Shown here in pieces: positions 18,193-27,627 of a DNA stretch of 64,000 nucleotides. A model generated the notes under the pieces. The model worked only from the letters and a program-made list of their open reading frames with translations, ran no database searches and had not been told where the DNA came from. Positions within the stretch are counted from its first letter, which is position 1. Every line of letters begins with the position of its first letter. The DNA comes from Sphingomonadaceae bacterium. GTDB taxonomy: Bacteria > Pseudomonadota > Alphaproteobacteria > Sphingomonadales > Sphingomonadaceae. The translations under genes and the position numbers were made by a program. The stretch covers positions 60,255-124,254 of the forward strand of contig RFPL01000009.1 in NCBI GenBank assembly GCA_009926135.1, given 5' to 3'.

Positions 18193-19707
18193 ATGAGCGA
18201 TGCAGTTGCCGCAGCCTGGCAGAACCTGGCAGCCTTGGCCCAGCCTGGACTGACCGAACTGTTCGCCGATCAGGACCGGCTGAGCCTGCTTTCGACCCGG
18301 CTCGACCTGCCAGGCGGCGCAATCCGGTTCGACTGGTCTAAGACCCATCTCGATGCGGCGCACCTGGCGGGCTTTGCTGCCTTGACCGAGGCGGTCGGCT
18401 TCAAGCGTGCGCGCGGCGCAATGTTCGCGGGCGAGAAAATCAACGTCACCGAAGGCCGCGCGGTTGAACACACGGCCCAGCGCGGCGTGGGGCGCGATAG
18501 CAGCGTGGAAGAAGCCGCGGCGCTGCACGCCCGGATGCAGGGGCTGGTTGCCGCGATTCATGGCGGCGCGCTGGGCGAGGTGCGTCACCTGATCCATATC
18601 GGCATCGGCGGTTCGGCGCTGGGTCCGGCGCTGGCGCTGGATGCCCTGACTCGGGGCGGGGCGGTGGTTGATGTCCAGGTCGTTGCCAACATCGATGGCT
18701 GCGCGCTTGAGGCGGCATTTGCCAAGTGCGATCCGGCGACCACGCTGATCGCGGTCGCCTCCAAGACTTTCACCACCACCGAAACCATGACCAATGCCAT
18801 GTCGGCGCTCGCCTGGCTGCGCGAGAATGGGGTGGCGGATCCCTATGGCCGGGTGATTGCGTTGACCGCCAATCCCGACGGGGCGGTTGACTGGGGCGTT
18901 GATGAGACCCGCGTGCTGCCGTTCGGCGAAAGTGTCGGCGGGCGCTATTCGCTGTGGTCTTCGATCGGCTTCCCGATTGCCCTGGCGCTCGGCTGGGATG
19001 AATTTGCCGAGTTTCTTGATGGCGCTGCCGCCATGGACCGGCATTTCCTGGCGGCGGACGGGGCCGACAACCTGCCGCTGCGCGCAGCCTTTGCCGACCT
19101 CACCTATGCCCGCCTGCGGGGTTGCCAGACCCGCGCGGTCTTCGCCTATGACGAGCGGCTGCGGCTGTTCCCATCCTATCTTCAGCAGCTTGAGATGGAA
19201 TCGAATGGCAAGGCCGTGAAGGCCGATGGCCGCCCGGTCGACGGGCCAACCGCGCCGATCACCTGGGGCGGGGTGGGGACCGATGCCCAGCACGCGGTGT
19301 TTCAGCTGCTGCACCAAGGCACGCACGTGGTGCCGGTGGACTTCATCGCCTGCATCGCGGCCGGCGACGAGCTCTCGCCCGAACACCACCAGAGCCTGCT
19401 GGCCAACTGCTTTGCCCAAGGCGCAGCGCTGATGGCGGGTAAGGCGGCGCACGATCCGGCGCGGGCCTATCCCGGCAATCGCCCTTCGGCGACGATCCTG
19501 TGCGAGGAGCTTAACGCCGCGACGCTCGGCGCGCTGATCGCCTTCCATGAGCACCGGACCTTTGCCAATGCCGTGCTGATGGAGCTTAACGCTTTCGACC
19601 AGTTCGGGGTCGAACTTGGCAAGGCCATTGCCAAGTCGATCGGAACCGAGGGTGCGGCGTTTGATGCCAGCACCAGCGCCTTGCTGGCCGAGGCGGGGCT
19701 AGCCTAG
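18193..19707 (+). CDS. pgi: Glucose-6-phosphate isomerase
   Basis: A 504-residue enzyme interconverting glucose-6-phosphate and fructose-6-phosphate. Both family signatures are clear: ESVGGRYSLWS in the centre and AFDQFGVELGKAI near the C-terminus. The sugar-phosphate loop ASKTFTTTETMTNA and the catalytic ESNGKAV segment are also present. ATG 18193 is preferred to ATG 18187 because AAGGAGC is then seven bases upstream. It is divergent from lepB and followed after 40 bases by gor. Confidence 0.96.
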   Translation: MSDAVAAAWQNLAALAQPGLTELFADQDRLSLLSTRLDLPGGAIRFDWSKTHLDAAHLAGFAALTEAVGFKRARGAMFAGEKINVTEGRAVEHTAQRGVGRDSSVEEAAALHARMQGLVAAIHGGALGEVRHLIHIGIGGSALGPALALDALTRGGAVVDVQVVANIDGCALEAAFAKCDPATTLIAVASKTFTTTETMTNAMSALAWLRENGVADPYGRVIALTANPDGAVDWGVDETRVLPFGESVGGRYSLWSSIGFPIALALGWDEFAEFLDGAAAMDRHFLAADGADNLPLRAAFADLTYARLRGCQTRAVFAYDERLRLFPSYLQQLEMESNGKAVKADGRPVDGPTAPITWGGVGTDAQHAVFQLLHQGTHVVPVDFIACIAAGDELSPEHHQSLLANCFAQGAALMAGKAAHDPARAYPGNRPSATILCEELNAATLGALIAFHEHRTFANAVLMELNAFDQFGVELGKAIAKSIGTEGAAFDASTSALLAEAGLA

Positions 19708-19711
19708 CGGG

Positions 19712-19744
19712 AAGCTCTCCCCCATATGGGGCCAAAGGGAGCTT
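19712..19744 (+). promoter_or_regulatory. Hairpin overlapping the gor ribosome-binding site
   Basis: AAGCTC (19712-19717) pairs with GAGCTT (19739-19744), extendable by CCC/GGG across a bulged T, and the perfect palindrome CCCCATATGGGG (19720-19731) can form an inner hairpin. The AGGGAG at 19736-19741, the ribosome-binding site for the gor ATG at 19748, lies inside the outer stem. It could end pgi transcripts or tune gor translation. Role inferred only. Confidence 0.4.
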
Positions 19745-19747
19745 GCG

Positions 19748-21094
19748 ATGGCGGAATTCGACTATGACCTCTTCGTGATCGGCGCAGGGTCAGGCGGCGT
19801 GCGCGCCAGCCGAATTGCCGCTTCGCACGGGGCAAGGGTCGCCGTAGCCGAGGAATTCCGCGTTGGCGGAACCTGCGTGATCCGCGGCTGCGTGCCCAAG
19901 AAGCTGCTGGTCTATGCCAGCCACTTCGCCCATGCGCTGCATGATGCGCCGACCTATGGCTGGACGCTGGCAGGCGCGAGCTTCGACTGGGGGCGCCTGC
20001 GCGATTTCGTTGCCAGCGATGTCGACCGGCTGGAGCGGGCCTATACTTCCACGCTCGACAGCAACAAGGTCGAGCATTTTCATGAGCGCGCGACAGTCGC
20101 CGGGCCGAACACGGTGCAGCTGGCCAGCGGGCGTCAGATCACCGCGAAGATCATCCTGGTTGCCGTCGGTGCGTGGCCGGTGATGCCGGAATTTGCGGGG
20201 ATGGAGCACTGCATCACCTCGAACGAGGTGTTCCACTTGCCGGAATTGCCGAAGCGCGTGGTGATCCAGGGGGCAGGTTATATCGCGCTGGAGTTTGCAG
20301 GCGTGTTCAATGCCCTGGGCAGCCAGGTGACCGTGGTCAATCGCAGCGACAAGATCCTGCGCGGCTATGACCACGACCTGACCGACCGGCTGCTGCCGAT
20401 CCTGCAAGGGCGCGGGATCGAGTTTGGTTTCAACCGCCCGATCCGCAAGGTCGAGCAGCAGGCCGATGGCTCGCTGCTGGTTCACGCGGGCGAGGACGAG
20501 CCGATTGCCGCCGATGTCGTGCTGGTCGCCACTGGTCGCCGACCGAAGACGGATGGTCTTGGGCTGGAGAATGTCGGGATCACCCTTGGGGCCAATGGCG
20601 AGATTCCGGTCGATGAATTCAATCAGACCAGCTGCGCCAGCATCTATGCCGTGGGCGACGTGACCGACCGCGTGCAATTGACCCCGGTGGCGATCCGCGA
20701 GGGCCATGCCTTTGCCGATACGGTCTTCGGCAAGATGCCGCGCACCACCGCTTATGATCACATCCCGAGCGCGGTCTTCACTCAGCCCCCGATCGCCGCT
20801 GTCGGCCTGACCGAGGCCGACGCCCGCGCCGAATATGCTGAGGTCAAGGTCTTCAAGTCCGACTTCCGGCCGATGCAGAACATGTTCTCGGAAGTGGCCG
20901 AGCGAGGCTATTACAAGCTGGTGGTCGATGGGCAGAGCGACCGCGTGCTGGGCGTCCACATGCTCAGCCCCGATGCCCCGGAAATTCTCCAGGCCGCCGC
21001 GATTGCGGTCAAGGCGGGGCTAACCAAGGCGCAGTTCGACGCCACGGTCGCGCTGCATCCCAGCATGGCCGAAGAGCTTGTCCTGATGCGGTGA
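19748..21094 (+). CDS. gor: Glutathione-disulfide reductase
   Basis: A 448-residue flavoprotein disulfide reductase that regenerates reduced glutathione with NADPH. The FAD-binding loop GAGSGGVRASR, the redox-active pair Cys43/Cys48 in GGTCVIRGCVPKK, the second nucleotide-binding GAGYIALEFAGV and the C-terminal LHPSMAEE (active-site His) are all present. Absence of the short insert and the RGCVPKK form favour glutathione over dihydrolipoamide or mercuric substrates. It follows pgi closely, a source of NADPH through glucose-6-phosphate. Confidence 0.94.
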   Translation: MAEFDYDLFVIGAGSGGVRASRIAASHGARVAVAEEFRVGGTCVIRGCVPKKLLVYASHFAHALHDAPTYGWTLAGASFDWGRLRDFVASDVDRLERAYTSTLDSNKVEHFHERATVAGPNTVQLASGRQITAKIILVAVGAWPVMPEFAGMEHCITSNEVFHLPELPKRVVIQGAGYIALEFAGVFNALGSQVTVVNRSDKILRGYDHDLTDRLLPILQGRGIEFGFNRPIRKVEQQADGSLLVHAGEDEPIAADVVLVATGRRPKTDGLGLENVGITLGANGEIPVDEFNQTSCASIYAVGDVTDRVQLTPVAIREGHAFADTVFGKMPRTTAYDHIPSAVFTQPPIAAVGLTEADARAEYAEVKVFKSDFRPMQNMFSEVAERGYYKLVVDGQSDRVLGVHMLSPDAPEILQAAAIAVKAGLTKAQFDATVALHPSMAEELVLMR

Positions 21095-21095
21095 C

Positions 21096-22190
21096 CTAGC
21101 GCAGCACCTTGTCGGCTTCGACAATCTGCACGTCCGACATCATGTCCAGATAGGCATCGTAATAGCCCTTGTGCGAGGCACCAACGATGTTGAGCACGCG
21201 CGCGCCGGGATGATTGCCGAACGCCGCGCGAACGTTGGCGACCATCCGCAGATTGCGGGTTTCGTACCAGGCGACGTATTGCCGCCCGTACAGTTCAGCC
21301 CCCTTGAGCTTGAGCGCCCCGCCAAAGTCCAGAGCGATGAAGGCGCGCTGTGTCTGCGGCTGGTTGAGCATCCGAAAATAGCCGAGGTAATCGCCGGTCT
21401 TGCCCAGTTCCGCGGTAGCTTGCTTGTAGCGCTGCACGGCGGGAAAGGCCTTGTCGGCGCCGCTGCTCCAGTGGGCCTGGATCGCCGGGCCAAAGCCGTC
21501 TCCGCCCAGCGCCTGGATGCTGTCCGAGGTGTGATCGTCCACCGCGTACATCCGCTCGTGGCCCAGCCGGACTGCCAGTGCGACGCCGATCGAGAGTGTC
21601 TCGTTGGTCCGCGACGCGGCCTTCTCAAGCATGGCAAGCAAGGGCTTATCGATGCCGTCGCCCAGCCTGCGCTCTGCTGGTGGCAGGCGCAGCCATTGGA
21701 CCAGCGCCGACGGGCGATCGTTGGCGGCGAGGAATAGCATCGCCAGCCTGCGCCGCTCGGCTGCCTCGGGCGACCTGGGCCATTTGCCTAGAGTTGCTTC
21801 GATCGCTTCCATCGCTTGCGGCACGGTCAGGCCGGTCGATTTGGCGACCTCGGCGGTGCTCAGGCAATAGTCTTCGAATATGCCGGGGTAGCGGGTCTTG
21901 TAGCGCTCAACCTGATCGCACTGTTCGCCCGACAGGCCCTCATGCGTTATGATGTCAGGCTTGAATGCGGCCAGCTTGTCGAGCAGCGGGGCGAGCTGCG
22001 CTTCGCTGGGCTTGTTCTGCAGCTGCGACAAGTGCGCGCTGCCCAGCGTCAGCACCTGGGTCAGGGGACCTTGCTGGGTGCCGCGCAGGGTTCTGGGATC
22101 AAAGGCTGGCTTGCCCGCAAGCGTGTTTCCGTCTGCATAGGCCGCAGTGGTGATCCCGATCAACGCCAGCACAGTCCAGACAGGTCGCAT
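21096..22190 (-). CDS. DUF5694-family exported protein
   Basis: A 364-residue protein with a clear Sec signal peptide (MRPVWTVLALIGITTAAYA). It resembles DUF5694 proteins, with the early VLTLGSAHLSQL motif, the ITHEGLSGEQ segment and the closing VGASHKGYYDAYLDMM, whose His/Glu pattern recalls TraB/TIKI-like metal hydrolases; that link is tentative. ATG 22190 has AAAGGAG at good distance on the minus strand. It converges on gor with one base between the stops. An inverted repeat lies just upstream. Confidence 0.75.
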   Translation of the reverse strand: MRPVWTVLALIGITTAAYADGNTLAGKPAFDPRTLRGTQQGPLTQVLTLGSAHLSQLQNKPSEAQLAPLLDKLAAFKPDIITHEGLSGEQCDQVERYKTRYPGIFEDYCLSTAEVAKSTGLTVPQAMEAIEATLGKWPRSPEAAERRRLAMLFLAANDRPSALVQWLRLPPAERRLGDGIDKPLLAMLEKAASRTNETLSIGVALAVRLGHERMYAVDDHTSDSIQALGGDGFGPAIQAHWSSGADKAFPAVQRYKQATAELGKTGDYLGYFRMLNQPQTQRAFIALDFGGALKLKGAELYGRQYVAWYETRNLRMVANVRAAFGNHPGARVLNIVGASHKGYYDAYLDMMSDVQIVEADKVLR

Positions 22191-22209
22191 GAGTACTCCT
22201 TTTGCTGAA

Positions 22210-22233
22210 GGTGTATCTGCACAGTAATACACC
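22210..22233. promoter_or_regulatory. Inverted repeat in the DUF5694/SDR divergent promoter region
   Basis: A perfect 7-bp inverted repeat, GGTGTAT (22210-22216) and ATACACC (22227-22233), with a 10-base spacer, lies 20 bases upstream of the leftward DUF5694 start and about 95 bases upstream of the rightward SDR. Its size suits a dimeric repressor site, but it could be an mRNA hairpin. Confidence 0.4.
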
Positions 22234-22327
22234 GCATTGCAAACAGCTTGTGATGCCAGGAAAAGGTAAGTTGCAATCCGCAACCAAATAGCTAGGCTGC
22301 GCGCAACGAAAATAGGGGAGTGAAGCC

Positions 22328-23050
22328 ATGCAACTGCAAGGCAAGACCGTGCTGGTCACGGGCGGGACCGACGGGATCGGGGCGCAGCTGATCCGCCAGC
22401 TCCGCGACAAGGGCGCGACCGTCATCACCCAGGGCCGAAACGCCAAGCGTGTGGTGGCGACGCGCGATGCCGGGTTCGAAGTGGTCGAGGCGGACCTATC
22501 CGGCCTAGCCGGGGTCGAGTCCTTGCTGGCAGCGGTGAAGGGCCGCCATATCGACATTCTGATCAACAATGCGGGGGCCGGGGTGGATCATGATTTCCGC
22601 GAAGCCGCGCCCGATCTGGCGGCGTCGGACGCCACGATCTTCCTCAACCTCAACGCTCCCATCCACCTGATCGCCGGGCTGATGCCGGTGCTGAAAGCGC
22701 GGCCAGAGGCGATGATCGTCAACGTCACCTCTGGCCTTGCCATTGCGCCGCGCGCGGGCGGGCCAGTCTATTGCGCGACCAAGGCGGCGCTGCGGTCCTA
22801 TTCGCAGGCACTGCGCTATCAGCTAAAGGATACCGGCGTCCACGTGCTGGAGGCGCTGCCGCCGGTGGTCGAAACCAAGCTGACCGCCGGTCGTGGCAGC
22901 AAGAAAATGGCACCGGACGAATGCGCCCGCCAGATCGTCTCGGCGATGGAGCGTGGTGCCGATGAGGCCAACGTCGGCATGGTCAAGCTGGTGCAATTGA
23001 TCCACTCGATCTCGCCCGCCCTGGTGCGCAAGATCATGATGCGGTTTTGA
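22328..23050 (+). CDS. Short-chain dehydrogenase/reductase, DltE-like
   Basis: A 240-residue classical SDR. The cofactor loop is TGGTDGIG, the NNAG motif is in ILINNAGAG, the catalytic serine in VNVTSGLAI and the tyrosine/lysine pair in YCATKAA. The overall sequence resembles DltE-type oxidoreductases; the substrate is unknown. AGGGGAG lies upstream of the ATG. It converges on pccR with no gap. Confidence 0.85.
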   Translation: MQLQGKTVLVTGGTDGIGAQLIRQLRDKGATVITQGRNAKRVVATRDAGFEVVEADLSGLAGVESLLAAVKGRHIDILINNAGAGVDHDFREAAPDLAASDATIFLNLNAPIHLIAGLMPVLKARPEAMIVNVTSGLAIAPRAGGPVYCATKAALRSYSQALRYQLKDTGVHVLEALPPVVETKLTAGRGSKKMAPDECARQIVSAMERGADEANVGMVKLVQLIHSISPALVRKIMMRF

Positions 23051-24451
23051 TCAGCCGACCCGGTACGGCACCACCCCGCGCTGGTCGGGATCGACGCTGA
23101 TCGCGCGGTCGCTGGGCGGGAAGGCGCGCTGGTCGCAATCGGCGCGGGGGCAAATGCGGCAGGAAATGCCGATCCGCGCCGCCGCGCTGGTCGAGCGCAG
23201 ATCAAGGCCATCGGCATAGATGAACTCGCTGGCGTGCTCGGCTTCGCAGCCTAGCGCCACGGCATAGCGACGCGGGGCGCGATCATAGGACCCGCTCGGC
23301 TTCACCAGCCCCTTGGCCATCGAGACATAGCGCACCCCGTCAGGCGTTTCGGCCAGCTGGACCAGGATGCGGTCGGGGATCGCCACGGCCTCGTGCACGA
23401 TCCACAGCGGGCAAGCCCCGCCGAACCGGGCGAACTGCAGGCGGGTGGCGGAGTGACGCTTGGTGATGTTGCCGGCCATGTCGACACGGCAGAAGAAGAA
23501 CGGCACCCCGCGCGCGTCCTCGCGCTGCAGGGTCGAAAGGCGGTGGCAAGCCTGTTCGAAGCTGACGCCGAATTGCTGGGCCAGCCGGTCGATATCGTGG
23601 CGCACGGCGCGCGCCGCACTGCGGAAGCGGCGGTAAGGCATCAGCAGCGCGCCGGCCGCGTAATTGCACAGACCGACGAACAGCAATTGCCGGCTTGCCG
23701 TGCTGCGCAGCTCCGCGCTCTCTACCACCGTAGCAATCTCATCCTTCAGCGCCAGCGCGGCAAGCTGGTGAGCCAGCAGGAACCGGCGGGTTTCGGAAGG
23801 CTGGCCGGGGTCGATGGTCAGGTGGCCCATCTCCGCATCGTACGAGCGAAGGCCTGCTTGCCCCGAATAGATCAGCGAGACCGAGAGCGCGCCCTTCAGG
23901 TAGCCTTCGATCGCGGCTGTATCGGGGGAGGGGGTGCCGAGCCGCTCGCCCAGCGCCTCGGCCGCCCGGTCCAGGCTGTCGACATAGTTGTTGGCGAGAT
24001 GAAACCAGTCGCGCACTTCTTCCCACGGTAGTCGCGCCGCGCCGGTGCCCTCGTTGGCCAGCGCCTCGTCCACCATTTGCAGCCGCTGGCCGGAGCGGCG
24101 ATAGGCTTCGTGCAGGGCAATGAAGCGCTCGGCCAGCGCCGGCTGCTGTTCGGCAAAGCGGGCGAGCTGGGCGGCGTCCATCGGCTCTGCGAACAGCGGA
24201 TCGGCATTGGCTTCGCGTAGCGCCGCCAGCCGGGTTTCCGCATCGCCCGCGCCAATCTCGCGCCAGTCGAGCGGGAAAGCGCGGCTGAGGCGTTCGATCA
24301 GGGCCGGGGTCAGCGGGCGGTCATCATTCTCCAGCTGCGAGAGGTAGGAGGTGCTGATCGCCAGACGCGCGGCCAGCTCGGCCTGCTTCAGGCGATGCTC
24401 CGCACGGATTGCCCGCAGGCGGGTTCCGGCGAAAAGGCGGCGCGGCGTCAT
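23051..24451 (-). CDS. pccR: Short-chain fatty acyl-CoA regulator (PccR/ScfR type)
   Basis: A 466-residue transcription regulator. An XRE-type HTH occupies residues about 8-65 ([23 protein letters not shown]). A long central ligand region and a C-terminal cysteine-rich block ([12 protein letters not shown]) follow, the layout of the ScfR family that senses short acyl-CoAs and controls propionyl-CoA carboxylase genes (PccR of Rhodobacter, RamB and MccR relatives). It is divergent from pccB, and repeats of the expected type lie in the shared gap. This placement is the main reason for assigning propionyl-CoA control, not acetate or methylcitrate control. Confidence 0.88.
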   Translation of the reverse strand: MTPRRLFAGTRLRAIRAEHRLKQAELAARLAISTSYLSQLENDDRPLTPALIERLSRAFPLDWREIGAGDAETRLAALREANADPLFAEPMDAAQLARFAEQQPALAERFIALHEAYRRSGQRLQMVDEALANEGTGAARLPWEEVRDWFHLANNYVDSLDRAAEALGERLGTPSPDTAAIEGYLKGALSVSLIYSGQAGLRSYDAEMGHLTIDPGQPSETRRFLLAHQLAALALKDEIATVVESAELRSTASRQLLFVGLCNYAAGALLMPYRRFRSAARAVRHDIDRLAQQFGVSFEQACHRLSTLQREDARGVPFFFCRVDMAGNITKRHSATRLQFARFGGACPLWIVHEAVAIPDRILVQLAETPDGVRYVSMAKGLVKPSGSYDRAPRRYAVALGCEAEHASEFIYADGLDLRSTSAAARIGISCRICPRADCDQRAFPPSDRAISVDPDQRGVVPYRVG

Positions 24452-24464
24452 GCTGCTGTCGTAG

Positions 24465-24495
24465 TTTGCAAAGTCGCACTTCGCAACTTCGCAAA
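24465..24495. promoter_or_regulatory. TTYGCAAA-type operator array between pccR and pccB
   Basis: TTTGCAAA at 24465-24472, TTCGCAAC at 24480-24487 and TTCGCAAA at 24488-24495, with a degenerate copy between the first two, form near-tandem octamers 14-44 bases upstream of the pccR start. The octamer resembles the TTTGCAAA element that I recall being described for Rhodobacter PccR. The likely role is binding of PccR to control both divergent promoters. Confidence 0.6.
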
Positions 24496-24561
24496 TTCAC
24501 ATTGGACATTGCCCGCCCGCCGTTCCATCCCGAATGCTTGGAATTGGGAAACGGGGATTTC

Positions 24562-26094
24562 ATGTCCGCAAACATCGCCGAAATGGAACGTCGCCGCGAA
24601 GCCGCACGGGCTGGCGGCGGTCAAAAGCGCATCGACGCCCAGCACGCCAAGGGCAAGCTGACCGCGCGTGAGCGGCTGACCGTGCTGCTCGATGAAGGCT
24701 CGTTCGAAGAAGTCGACATGTATGTCGAACACAACTGCGTCGATTTTGGCATGCCGGAACAGACCATCCCGGGTGACGGCGTGGTCACTGGTTCTGGCAC
24801 GATCAACGGCCGGCTGGTCTATGTCTATGCGCAGGATTTCACCGTGTTCGGCGGGGCCGTTTCGGAACGCCATGCGATGAAGATCTGCAAGGTGATGGAC
24901 GCAGCGATGAAGGTTGGCGCGCCGGTTATCGGCCTGAACGACTCTGGCGGCGCGCGCATCCAGGAAGGCGTGGCTTCCCTGGGCGGTTATACCGAGATTT
25001 TCCAGCGCAATGTGCTGGCCAGCGGCGTGGTGCCGCAGCTCTCGCTGATCATGGGGCCCTGCGCGGGCGGGGCGGTCTATTCGCCCGCCATGACCGACTT
25101 CATCTTCATGGTGAAGGACAGCTCCTACATGTTCGTCACCGGTCCCGACGTGGTGAAGACCGTGACCAACGAGATCGTGACGCAAGAGGAACTGGGCGGG
25201 GCGGTGACGCACAGCACCAAGACCTCGGTCGCCGATCTGGCGCTCGAAAACGATATCGAAGCGCTGCTGACCGCGCGCGACCTGATCGATTACCTGCCGG
25301 CCAACAACCGCGAAGGCGTGCCAGAGCGGCCGACCACCGATCCCTATGACCGGATCGAGGACAGCCTTGATACCCTGATCCCGGCCAATGCCAATCAGCC
25401 CTATGACATGCACGAAGTGGTGCGCAAGGTGCTGGACGAAGGCGATTTCTTCGAAATCCAGCCGACTCACGCCGCCAATATCATCGTCGGTTTCGGGCGG
25501 ATCGAAGGGCGCACCGTCGGCGTCGTCGCCAACCAGCCAATGGTCCTGGCCGGCGTGCTCGATATCAACGCCAGCAAGAAGGCCGCGCGCTTCGTGCGGT
25601 TCTGCGATGCGTTCGAGATCCCGATCATCACCTTTGTTGACGTCCCCGGCTTCCTGCCTGGCACGGCGCAGGAATATGGCGGGATCATCAAGCACGGCGC
25701 CAAGCTGCTGTTTGCCTATGCCGAGGCAACCGTGCCGAAGATCACCGTGATCACCCGCAAGGCCTATGGCGGGGCATACTGCGTGATGAGCTCAAAGCAC
25801 CTGCGCGGCGATCTCAACTATTCCTGGCCGACCGGCGAAATCGCTGTGATGGGCGCCAAGGGTGCGGTGGAGATCATCTTCCGCCAGGACATCGGCGATC
25901 CCGACAAGATCGCCGAGCGCACCAAGGAATACGAAGACGCCTTCGCCAACCCCTTCGTGGCGGCCAGCAAAGGCTTCATCGACGAGGTGATCCACCCGCG
26001 GAACACGCGCCGCCGCATCGCGCTGGGGCTGCGCAAGCTGCGGAACAAGCAGCTCGAGAATCCGTGGAAGAAGCATGACAATATTCCGCTGTGA
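24562..26094 (+). CDS. pccB: Propionyl-CoA carboxylase beta subunit
   Basis: A 510-residue biotin-dependent acyl-CoA carboxyltransferase with both crotonase-like halves: an N-half with [14 protein letters not shown] and [15 protein letters not shown], and a C-half with [26 protein letters not shown] and the oxyanion [14 protein letters not shown]. It transfers CO2 from biotin on the alpha subunit (pccA, 30.4 kb) to propionyl-CoA. The ATG at 24562 has GGGG nine bases upstream; the frame remains open to 24409 but that part would lie on the operator. Confidence 0.96.
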   Translation: MSANIAEMERRREAARAGGGQKRIDAQHAKGKLTARERLTVLLDEGSFEEVDMYVEHNCVDFGMPEQTIPGDGVVTGSGTINGRLVYVYAQDFTVFGGAVSERHAMKICKVMDAAMKVGAPVIGLNDSGGARIQEGVASLGGYTEIFQRNVLASGVVPQLSLIMGPCAGGAVYSPAMTDFIFMVKDSSYMFVTGPDVVKTVTNEIVTQEELGGAVTHSTKTSVADLALENDIEALLTARDLIDYLPANNREGVPERPTTDPYDRIEDSLDTLIPANANQPYDMHEVVRKVLDEGDFFEIQPTHAANIIVGFGRIEGRTVGVVANQPMVLAGVLDINASKKAARFVRFCDAFEIPIITFVDVPGFLPGTAQEYGGIIKHGAKLLFAYAEATVPKITVITRKAYGGAYCVMSSKHLRGDLNYSWPTGEIAVMGAKGAVEIIFRQDIGDPDKIAERTKEYEDAFANPFVAASKGFIDEVIHPRNTRRRIALGLRKLRNKQLENPWKKHDNIPL

Positions 26095-26356
26095 ACATGC
26101 TTGGGCGCTGCCATTCGTTGCTGGCTTCGCCCTAGCTTGGAATGCTGCGCTTTTCTGGTTCTTCAAGCGCGGCTTCATCGCGATAGGTAATCGGCAAGGA
26201 CAAAGCGGGTCGACGGTGATCATCTACAAGGACAAGACACCGTTCCGTTTCTGGGTAACCTGGGCGTTCATGTTGATCTTTGGAAACTTTGTTTGTGTGT
26301 ACGCGGGTTCGAAGCTTGTGGAATTCTGCGCACCAACTCTTGGAAGCTCACAATGA
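26075..26356 (+). CDS. Small two-helix membrane protein in the pcc cluster
   Basis: 93 residues with two hydrophobic segments (about 9-30 and 60-82) around a short polar loop. No family is recognised. Its ATG lies within the last 20 bases of pccB in another frame, and its TGA overlaps the ATG of mce (ATGA), so it would be translationally coupled to both. Base composition is more AT-rich than in its neighbours, suggesting a later insertion. The alternative is a chance ORF, but the membrane pattern and the junctions favour a real gene. Confidence 0.55.
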   Translation: MTIFRCEHAWALPFVAGFALAWNAALFWFFKRGFIAIGNRQGQSGSTVIIYKDKTPFRFWVTWAFMLIFGNFVCVYAGSKLVEFCAPTLGSSQ

Positions 26357-26805
26357 AACTAGGCCGCCTCAACCACATCGGCGTGGCAACACCTTCCATC
26401 GCCGATTCCATCGTCTTCTACCGCGACGTGATGGGCGCGACGAAGATTCATGAGCCGTTTGACCTGGAATCGCAGGGCGTGAAGGTCTGCTTCGTCGATA
26501 CGCCGGGCGCGGACGGCGCGCTCAACGGCACGCAGATCGAGTTGATCGAGCCGCTGCCGGGCAACACCTCGATCCAGAGCTTCCTCGACAAGAATCCGGC
26601 CGGCGGCCAGCACCACATGTGCTACGAAGTGCCCGACATCCACGCCGCCAAGGCCGAGTTCGAAGCCATGGGCAAGCGCGTGCTGGGCGAACCGCGCATC
26701 GGCGCCCACGGCACGCTGATCTTCTTCATCCACCCCAAGGACATGGGCGGGGTGCTGACCGAAATCATGGAAACGCCAAGCGAAGATACGCACTGGTCGA
26801 ACTGA
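26353..26805 (+). CDS. mce: Methylmalonyl-CoA epimerase
   Basis: A 150-residue vicinal-oxygen-chelate protein converting (S)- to (R)-methylmalonyl-CoA. Metal ligands are seen in LNHIGVATP (His), IELIEPL (Glu/Gln region), GGQHHMCYEV (His) and the final VLTEIME glutamate. Length is typical. The ATG overlaps the upstream stop by four bases. Pathway partner of pccA/pccB and the mutase. Confidence 0.93.
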   Translation: MKLGRLNHIGVATPSIADSIVFYRDVMGATKIHEPFDLESQGVKVCFVDTPGADGALNGTQIELIEPLPGNTSIQSFLDKNPAGGQHHMCYEVPDIHAAKAEFEAMGKRVLGEPRIGAHGTLIFFIHPKDMGGVLTEIMETPSEDTHWSN

Positions 26806-26838
26806 CCGGCCCACGGCGACTGATAAGTGGAGAGAGAC

Positions 26839-27627
26839 ATGGCTGATTACGAAACGATCCTGACCGAGCGCGTGGGCCATGTGCTCAAGATCACGCTCAA
26901 CCGGCCCGAGCGGCTCAATGCCGCCTCGATCCCGCTGGCGGATGAACTGGGCGCGGCGTTCTATGACCTGGGCGATGCCCGCGCGGTGGTGATTACCGGT
27001 GCGGGCAAGGGCTTCTGCTCGGGCGCGGACCTGGCGGCTCGCGGCGAACAGAGCGCATTGCAGCAGAAGGGCGGCAGCCACCGCGCCTTGCAGAACCACT
27101 ATAACCCGCTGATCAGCCAGATCCTGCGCGCGCCAGTGCCGGTGGTGACGGCGGTCAACGGCGCGGCGGCGGGCGTGGGCTGCTCCATCGCGCTGGCCGG
27201 CGATTTCGTGCTGGCCGGCAACAGTGCCTACTTCCTCCAGGCCTTCGTCAACATCGGCCTGGTGCCCGATGGCGGCTCCACCTGGCTGCTGGCCCGCGCC
27301 ATCGGCCGTGCCCGCGCCACTCGCATGATGATGCTGGGCGAAAAGATCAGCGCCGCAAAGGCCGAGGACTGGGGCCTGATCTACAAGGCGGTCGACGATG
27401 CGGTGCTGCAGGACGAGGCGATGGCGCTGGCCACCCGCCTGTCCGAAGGGCCGACCGTGTCCTACGCCACCATGAAGGCTAACATCGCCACCGCGCTTGA
27501 TGGCACGCTCAGCCAGGTCCTGCTGGCCGAAGCCGAAGGGCAGCGGATCGCCGGGGCCAGCGAGGACGCCCGCGAAGGCGGCATGGCCTTCCTCCAGAAG
27601 CGCAAGGCCGAGTTCAAGGGCCGCTGA
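26839..27627 (+). CDS. Enoyl-CoA hydratase/isomerase, PaaG-like
   Basis: A 262-residue crotonase-fold protein. The oxyanion segments GAGKGFCSGADL and NGAAAGVGCSIAL are present. At the usual second-glutamate site it reads LVPDGGSTWLLAR, the aspartate-containing form seen in PaaG-type isomerases, so isomerase activity is as likely as hydration. ATG 26839 has GGAGAGA upstream; a GTG at 26827 is in frame. It is coupled to the next gene by TGATG. Its role in a propionyl-CoA cluster is unclear; it may feed acyl-CoA from branched or odd-chain breakdown. Confidence 0.85.
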   Translation: MADYETILTERVGHVLKITLNRPERLNAASIPLADELGAAFYDLGDARAVVITGAGKGFCSGADLAARGEQSALQQKGGSHRALQNHYNPLISQILRAPVPVVTAVNGAAAGVGCSIALAGDFVLAGNSAYFLQAFVNIGLVPDGGSTWLLARAIGRARATRMMMLGEKISAAKAEDWGLIYKAVDDAVLQDEAMALATRLSEGPTVSYATMKANIATALDGTLSQVLLAEAEGQRIAGASEDAREGGMAFLQKRKAEFKGR

